A stretch of 64,000 nt of DNA. It comes from Adineta ricciae. Taxonomy: Eukaryota; Rotifera; Eurotatoria; Adinetida; Adinetidae. Within the stretch, counting starts at the first letter, position 1, and each line of letters opens with the position of its first letter. Under the pieces are notes generated by a model that did not search any database, was not told where the DNA came from, and worked only from the letters and a program-made list of their open reading frames with translations. This document shows, piece after piece, positions 57,671-64,000 of this stretch. The translations under genes were made by a program, and so were the position numbers. The stretch covers positions 62,001 through 126,000 of the forward strand of contig CAJNOJ010000253.1 in the NCBI GenBank assembly GCA_905250025.1. Reading direction: 5' to 3'.

Positions 57671-59469
57671 ATGTTCTTATTTTTCATTGGTCTGTGTGTT
57701 TTCGAGTTTACAAATTCTCATTTAAACTTTCCACAGACAAAATATCGAAATAGTTTCACTGTTTCACGTTCAAAATCTTCTAGCGACTATTTGACCTTGA
57801 GACAACATACTGAATCATTTTTCAAACCAAGATTTATAAATCCAAAAGCACAAGGTACATCTAACTTTGTTTTTAAACTAAGCAGTTATTAGAATATGTT
57901 TGATGTATATTATATATATAGATTTCTATGTGAATGGATCTACAATTCCTGAAGTTAATTTTGATGTTGGTCCTTCATGGGCAGGTCTCTTACCAATTAG
58001 CAATAAGACTAACGAATCACAACAACTTTTTTTCTGGTACTTTCCTTCGCAGTCTAATGAAGGCATAAATGATCTTGTCATTTGGCTGAATGGTGGACCT
58101 GGTTGCTCCAGGTAAATAGTATTTGATTAATGAAATATATGTTATTTCTTTATTTCACAGTATGGAAGGTTTACTTCAAGAAAATGGACCATTTTTATGG
58201 CAATGGGGTACTGCACATCCAGTACGAAATCCATATGCTTGGAATACATTAGCTAATATTTTGTGGATTGAACAACCTGTTGGTACTGGATTCTCTCAAG
58301 GAAATGTTACTATTCATGATGAAGATGAGCTTGCGTAAAAAAATAAAAATAGAAAATTAAATAGTTTTATTAAAATCTTATTTATATTTAGGGAGCAACT
58401 TTATGGTTTTTTGACTCAATTTTTCGACGTATTTATGGAAATTAAAAATAATTTGGTGTATCTTGCGGGAGAATCCTATGCTGGATATTTTGTGTAAATA
58501 TTTCTATCATTTGAAATTGTGTGCATAGTAGAACTCTTATTGTTGAAAAATGTAATCAATAATGAACGTGGATTGGTGTGAATGAGTATTATTTCTCTAC
58601 TCTCCTTCATACTTACATCCTCAGGATAAAGAAGCTGCTCTTAAAAACTCTTCTATCTTAAACATCAAAATCATTTGCATTTAATTAATTAATCGCTATA
58701 ATTCATCTAAATTCGTTTTATTATTTTCTAGTCCATACGTTGCCAATTACATCTATAGCTTACCTGAAACAGCGCCATTGAGGCTAAATCTTCAAGGCAT
58801 ATTGATATTTGATCCGCTTATAACAAGTTCTCTTGTGCAACTAGAAATTCCAGCCGTTTCATTCGCTCATATGCATCAAAATATATTCAATTTCAATGCT
58901 TCATTTCTTTCATATCTCGATGAACAAAATACGAAATGTGGCTTTGAAAATTATACTCAAACGTATGCAACATATCCACCACATGGTCCATTGCCAATAC
59001 CTTCCTCTTCGCACGCAAAAGAATGTGATATTTGGGCTACTATTTTCGAAGCTGCTTTACGTATTAATCCAGCTTTTAATATTTATCGAATAACGGATAC
59101 ACCTCCGATTCTTTGGGATGTTTTGGGTTTTCCTGGCAGTTTTGGAAACCAACAATCACCTCTTTATTTTGCTCGATCAGATGTACAACAGGCTATTCAT
59201 GCACCCAAGATCAACTGGACAGAATGTGCACATACCCCTGTCTTTGTTGATGGTATTGATCGAAGTCCACCTCCAATAAATTCTATTCTACCAAATGTCA
59301 TAGAGAAAAGTCAACGTAGTATCATTGTTAATGGAGAACATGATTTTATAATTATTGCTGAAGGGACACGTATTGCGATTCAAAATATGACTTGGCATGG
59401 CATGCAAGGTTTTCAAATGGAACCTAAAACTCGATTTATTGTACCTGAACAAGGAGATTTAGGTTTTTT
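57671..59469 (+). CDS. serine carboxypeptidase (peptidase S10), 3' end lost in a gap
   Basis: Five exons: 57671-57854, 57922-58111, 58161-58334, 58392-58493 and 58732-59469; introns 67, 49, 57 and 238 nt. A signal peptide opens the protein (about 1-17). S10 motifs: [17 protein letters not shown] (oxyanion-hole region), [19 protein letters not shown], and the nucleophile elbow [16 protein letters not shown] split across an intron. [13 protein letters not shown] has the catalytic Asp position. The catalytic His motif near the C-terminus is not seen because the sequence runs into 17 n's at 59470. These are lysosomal or secreted exopeptidases removing C-terminal residues. The intron-split catalytic Ser motif rejoins perfectly (GT|T). 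Confidence 0.92.
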
Positions 59470-59486
59470 NNNNNNNNNNNNNNNNN
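59470..59486. other. assembly gap (17 n)
   Basis: Cuts the carboxypeptidase gene before its catalytic His. Sequence beyond it (59487 onward) does not obviously continue that gene. Confidence 0.95.
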
Positions 59487-61189
59487 CAGTAAGAAGAAAG
59501 TTTTAATCAATAAGGTACAAATAATACTTTTATATGACGAGAAAATATCTATGCAACCAAAACTTCAGAATAGTGGAACGCAATCGCTGTATGTGTTTTA
59601 TTAGAAGTGGTTTACATTTTTTAAATAATTTTTTTCTTCAAATATAGGATTATTTCAGCGAAATTAACAACAGAATAATTTCACGATTTTCTGGTAAAAA
59701 GAGCGTTCCTATCTGTGCGAAAAAATCATTCGATCTCACATAATTTCGCTGATAGGTGCTTTTTCCTTTCTGTTCTGCCATCCAGCTATCTTCTCGTGCT
59801 CCGTTCATTAGGTCATCAAAGACGTCCGTCTCGCATGTTATAATCGTTCTTTTACTCTGTTTCTAATGTTGTTGGCTATGCTTCGTATGCTTTTTCTTTG
59901 ATTCAGTTCGATTAGATATAGCCTTTTTTGACTGGTGATAATTAAGCAACAAATTAATGGGACAATAAAGATCTTTTCGAAAAAGTTCATGAAATCTATT
60001 CATATGTTTCTAAAAAGTGATTATTTACTCGATAAAGCTATTCAGAACGAAGCTGAAGATTTGTTTCTGATGCTTTTTCAAGAAGAAACAAAACAGATAG
60101 AGGAAACTTTTTCAATTTTTCTGAGCGTCGTTGGTGCATATCTCATAACAAATAATTGCAAATTGATCGACATTACATGAGCCATCTATATTTATTCAGC
60201 ACTTCGATAACATACGTTATTCGAAAAAAGTGGCTGTATTCGATTTTGAAGAAAAACGACTGTTTCAGATGATTTAAACATGGACAAACTCAATATTCGT
60301 CATAAAATGAAAAATGAAAGCAGCACGTGAAATAACAGAGATTATCAGTGTTTTAACGACAGACATACTGGCAATCATAAACTATTTTTCACGTCAATGT
60401 TGTCTTCTTTATTTGTTCTCTTTCTTTCAATGAGCACGTCCACTGCAAGATCAAGAGAGAAAGAGAACAGGACGGAGATTGATGGATAGGTATCAACATA
60501 AACGCATACACTGCGAGTAGCTAATGGCTTGTGTCTAAGAAGTAGAAGATCACAAAGAAATTGACTAGGCTCGATTAAGTATTGACAGATCAGAAACACA
60601 TATCGATTTCGATCATCAGGTGCTTATCGTCACACTTAAAAGAACTCGATGAAAACTATAGTCTAGACAAGAGAAACAAATAACAATCTTCTTCTTCACA
60701 GACTATAAATAGTCGCGAAGATACTCGATTCATTCATTCAACTTGTTCACTAGCTACTGATAACATCAGTGACATATCCATACGGCGAAATTTCTTACAA
60801 CGTTTACTGTAGCTACGCTATTTAATGCATAATCTCTTCAGCCTCAACCGATATCAATACATATCATGTCAAAGAAACGAAAAGTAGGTCATATTCGATT
60901 TTATGTTTTCATACGATGAAATAAAAATGTTTCATCGAAAGACTGATTTCTTTACTCAAAAATAGAGAAGCATTACTTAAGCTTGCGAACAGAAAGAAAG
61001 AATTTATTTTACATTTGATTCAGTCTCTATTCCGAAATCAAATTCAACAATATTAATGTAATCGATCGTGCTTTTTTGAAAATATAATATTTTATAGATT
61101 ATAAAATAAAACGAAATATGAGCAAACAATGCATTTTTTGCACCATGATTTGTGCAAATCCCACGAGAAAACTTTGAAACAGATACCGC
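59487..61189. other. unassigned region
   Basis: No intact gene was recognised. An 81-codon frame at 59935-60180 and a possible promoter at 60704 followed by ATG at about 60866 (MSKKRK, then GTAGGT) are the only hints of coding; neither could be extended. Confidence 0.4.
60704..60712 (+). promoter_or_regulatory. TATA box candidate
   Basis: TATAAATAG, followed about 30 bp later by a pyrimidine/CATTCA stretch. A possible short first exon (MSKKRK|GTAGGT) lies at 60866-60883. No downstream exon was found. Confidence 0.25.
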
Positions 61190-61358
61190 TGATCGCCGCG
61201 GTTTTTTCATAATGGCTGCGGTTATACCGTTGAAGGTCGCTGTGTCGAAAAGAAACCGCGGTCAACAGCGGTGTGGTGCAGTGCAACATAAATATATCGC
61301 GGTATGTTGAAAACAAACCGCGACGTGATCACCGTTCAAGACCGCGGTTTCGAAAATN
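61190..61358. repeat. CCGCGGT-rich inverted repeat cluster
   Basis: At least seven occurrences of CCGCGGTT or its reverse or close variants within 170 bp (61196, 61254, 61270, 61302, 61316, 61331 and 61341 areas) in AT-rich surroundings, ending at the ambiguous base 61359. It may be the subterminal part of a DNA transposon. No termini were seen. Confidence 0.55.
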
Positions 61359-61359
61359 A
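61359..61359. other. ambiguous base, contig join
   Basis: A single n directly after the CCGCGGT cluster. Confidence 0.8.
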
Positions 61360-61410
61360 AGAACGAGGTACTTTTTAATATGAAAATATCATTAAACACT
61401 TATTAAGTAC

Positions 61411-61464
61411 CAACGGTTAGCGGTGAGTGGTCGACCGAAGAGAGGCCGACAAAGAACTAGGCGT
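61411..61464 (+). repeat. third copy of the GTGAGTGACCGACCGGAGG repeat
   Basis: Reads GGTTAGCGGTGAGTGGTCGA and continues with the same pattern as 21889-21940. The 30 bp before it (TATGAAAATA, then TACCAACGG) also resemble 21855-21890. Confidence 0.65.
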
Positions 61465-63614
61465 TATAATTTCAGAAGATTTCAGGAAGCGAAATTGGTC
61501 TACGTAAGACATGCTGACAAATTATCAAATGATCAGATGGTTCAACTGAAATAACTTTTTCTCTCTTTGGACGAATAGTAGCGCTCTAATACTATCCTTT
61601 CAGTAGAGGGTTTAGCGGCCACTAGGCCGCGTTACTTGTGAGATACGTCAATATAAGATAATCATCTAATCATTTTATTCGTCTCGAGTAAGCTGGTTTT
61701 ATTTTGTATTTAAAAGAAAATGGTAGATACATAAAATATTTTTCTCGAGAACATTTTTTATCATAGAAAGATAGCCGATCCTTTCCTCTACAAGATCATA
61801 TGGTTTGACCACTTATTATATACAATAATATCATGGAAACGATCCGTCTGAAATAAGGAGTCGAAACTTATGAAACGCCCTTTATTATCAGTTGACCTCG
61901 TTCTCAGAACAGCACACGTAAGAATTAACTGGAAAACTTTTCCGGTTAACAGAGCTATTGAGTTATGTACCTCAATCAAATCCTAGCATAATATTTAACG
62001 ATTCACAAAGATTATCTTACGAATAGTACTCATCCTTTAGATTCACTGACCCTTTTCTGAAAGAATTATAGGAAAAATCAGGATACTCAGATATGGCAAA
62101 TAGTAAAAACATTGCAGAGACGTCTATGCACATATCAGTCGAAAGATCACTTCTAATTACAAGGAAATTCGGTAGTTCTATTACATTATTCCTAAGAGAA
62201 TGTATTTCTCACGCATAATAAATAGCTATTTTCAATTTCTTCAGAATTATGAAAAGTGGGGCATCCCAGTTGCTACTAATCCTCCGTTGTAAGCATGTGA
62301 ACAAGCGGACCATTGCTCTTGAGTAACATAACAAACTATATAAGTTCACGAATCAAATCAATTAACACCTCGAGAAAATTCAATTCATCTTTACTTTTTT
62401 CAGTTACTCTAAGTCTTTCGAACAGACACTTAGCCGTCCGTCGAATAACAAAGAAGAGATATTATTTTATAAATCGCAAGAGTTAGAACAGACTCCTCTG
62501 AAATAGTTTTTGGACGTTCGAAATGTTCTGAATACATTTCATGTGTGTGAAGGTATAAGAGTAAAATTACAATCAGTTACTCCGTTTTTATTCAGATAGT
62601 TCTGTCAAAAAATTCTACTGAAACATATGATACCTGGTAGTCGACTACGCAACAAATGTCTAATAAAAACTAGTATCAGCATTGTTTATCTCATTCCGAC
62701 TACTGGAACTAAAGTTTCTCGTGACATTCGTACTGAATTCCTACGAGGAATTCCTAAACGTCTATAAAGGAACGCATTGCAGCTATCGATATTCATCCAA
62801 TTCTTCGCTTTTCACGAAGTTTTAAAAGTGATACACACTGAAAGGTTTCTTTTGTGAAGAATAAAAGACTCAAGCAAAATCAATTACACACAACTTACGT
62901 TAGCTTCACATTCGTTATTTTCGACAAACTTGAGCTTTCCAAACGACAACGTATGGCAAGAAAGACTATCAATAATGATTCACAAAATGCGATCTTTTGT
63001 TACAAAAAACGAGACAGAAATTTTCATTAAAAAAAAACTGACATCAGATTCGTGAACCTCTACCTCGAACACCCTTCGGTCAAGCTTTCTTAGCCGGCAG
63101 TATAGAGTACGGGAACGGACGAAGAGACTTTAACTCAAATTCTATGTATATTGTCCTTTAAGTAGAGGGAATAATTCGAAGAAGATCATCTTTATGTAAA
63201 ACTCCTCATCACACACCGATAGGAATTGAGTAGAAAATTTACTTTATTCAACAATCCCGAGCCGTACAATCCGGTACGGAATCGGTGACTTTCCTGACGG
63301 GTTAAGCTAGAAATTCACAGAATACTATTTCAGGATTTATCGTCCTAAGAAGTCGAATGATAAAATTTTATCTTGAAAACAATATATCAGATAATCTCGT
63401 GTTAAAGATCAGTCTGAGCGAAAATATAGGACGTATAATTTTGCATGTCGAAATTGCCTTTCAATTTTTGGCATACGCATGATTAACGTCAGCACGCAAG
63501 ACAATATTCTTCTTTCTCTCTTTATCGACATAAAAGCAGTTAAAATGTGCTGACTAGGCATATGAAACAAATTAATTACTATCGAACAACAGGATTAGAC
63601 ATATTTATTAGATA
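61465..63614. other. unassigned region
   Basis: No gene was recognised. At 62030-62095 the minus strand matches the unknown relic family (reads ISEYPDF and then RKGSVNLKDEYY). Confidence 0.4.
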
Positions 63615-64000
63615 TTATTTTTTCAACAATCCAGTAGATCGAAGAATGATTCCAGACACTACAAGTGCACCCGCCATGATAGCGCACACATTAAGGTAAA
63701 AACCGAAATGACGGCCACTGTTGAGCCAGAGCAAAGCTAAGGCAGGACAGAAGTTTCCTGTTCGTTCAACAAGACCAAAAATTGATTCACCAGCTAGTGG
63801 ACGCATCATAGCTGTAGCAACACCCCAGACAAATGCCCAGCAATATACTAGAGGATATGTGGGAGAAAATAAACAGAAAAACCCAATGATAATGTCCATA
63901 AAACCAATAACAGGCATCAGAATTCTAAAACAGATCGTATAAATCGAAAAAGTGAACGAAACTTCCGCAAATAACTACCGAGCCCATTTATCACCCACGC
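63615..64000 (-). CDS. DoxX-like integral membrane protein, C-terminal exons
   Basis: Exon 63924-63615 preceded, across a 54-nt intron (63978-63925, GTAGTT...TTTTAG), by the end of another exon (64000-63979, GDKWAR). The joined sequence reads KWARILMPVIGF, with four hydrophobic helices and a conserved ATAMMRPLAGES...LVERTGNFCPALALL stretch that recalls the DoxX-like family of small four-helix membrane proteins, best known from bacteria. The stop is at 63615-63617. The 5' part lies outside the window. The intron shows it is part of a eukaryotic gene. Assignment is from memory of motif pattern only. Confidence 0.5.

Noticed and set aside
1-64000. tRNA, rRNA, CRISPR array or bacterial operon structure
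   Set aside because: No cloverleaf with B-box, no rRNA-like stretch and no regularly spaced repeat-spacer pattern was found by eye. Genes have spliceosomal introns. A tRNA search program would be needed to exclude a tRNA fully.

Overview
The window is AT-rich eukaryotic nuclear DNA. Its genes are split by very short introns (mostly 48-75 nt, GT...AG), carry metazoan domains (NHL, SPX/EXS, MAM, DUF229-type sulfatase-like, actin, nucleotide-sugar transporter, serine carboxypeptidase) and sit among decayed LINE, Helitron, pogo, IS630/Tc1-like and hAT-like relics. The closest fit is a bdelloid rotifer (Adineta-like). That is inferred from compact introns, gene repertoire and closely related duplicate blocks, not from a diagnostic marker. 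No LTR or virus-derived element was recognised.

Layout. 1-993: 3' part of an NHL-repeat gene with an in-frame stop. 1357-2526: single-pass membrane protein with an ETWNP-repeat tail. 2970-5463 (-): XPR1-type phosphate exporter. Block A follows twice in the same orientation (5834-11526 and 11534-18219): a non-coding stretch, a broken zinc-finger exon pair, a nucleotide-sugar transporter (-), and head-to-head with it a type II membrane protein (+). 19140-20270 is a LINE reverse-transcriptase relic, 21010-22540 is repeats, and 22559-24527 is a sulfatase-like gene with one in-frame stop. Block B also occurs twice (24438-30409 and 30411-36327): end of the sulfatase gene, a membrane-anchored protein with a nucleotidyltransferase-like motif (-), a broken membrane-protein gene, and a divergent actin. 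Block C occurs twice (36841-43987 and 46372-52388): MAM-domain protein, relics of an unknown gene family, and a small secreted protein possibly of the ependymin type. The rest holds a Helitron helicase relic (53790-56700, -), a serine carboxypeptidase cut by an assembly gap (57671-59469), about 4 kb with no recognised gene, and the last exons of a DoxX-like membrane protein (63615-64000, -).

The dominant feature is architectural. Three blocks of 5.7-7 kb each appear twice in direct order, with about 94-98% protein identity by eye. Every junction between copies is an ambiguous base (11533, 30410, 46371) at which an exon or block is cut. The simplest reading is that the two haplotypes of one locus were laid end to end by scaffolding, rather than true tandem duplication. 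The paired copies still help: they show which insertions are copy-specific (pogo element, GC-rich CCCAGG elements, ACCGT-rich element) and which are older (IS630/Tc1-like element).

Functionally, the sugar transporter and its divergently transcribed neighbour may share a promoter and a Golgi role. The most unusual protein is the pair at 25097-26461 and 31101-32465, which puts a CCA/poly(A)-polymerase-like G-G-x(2)-R-D...D-x-D motif between a signal peptide and a C-terminal membrane anchor.
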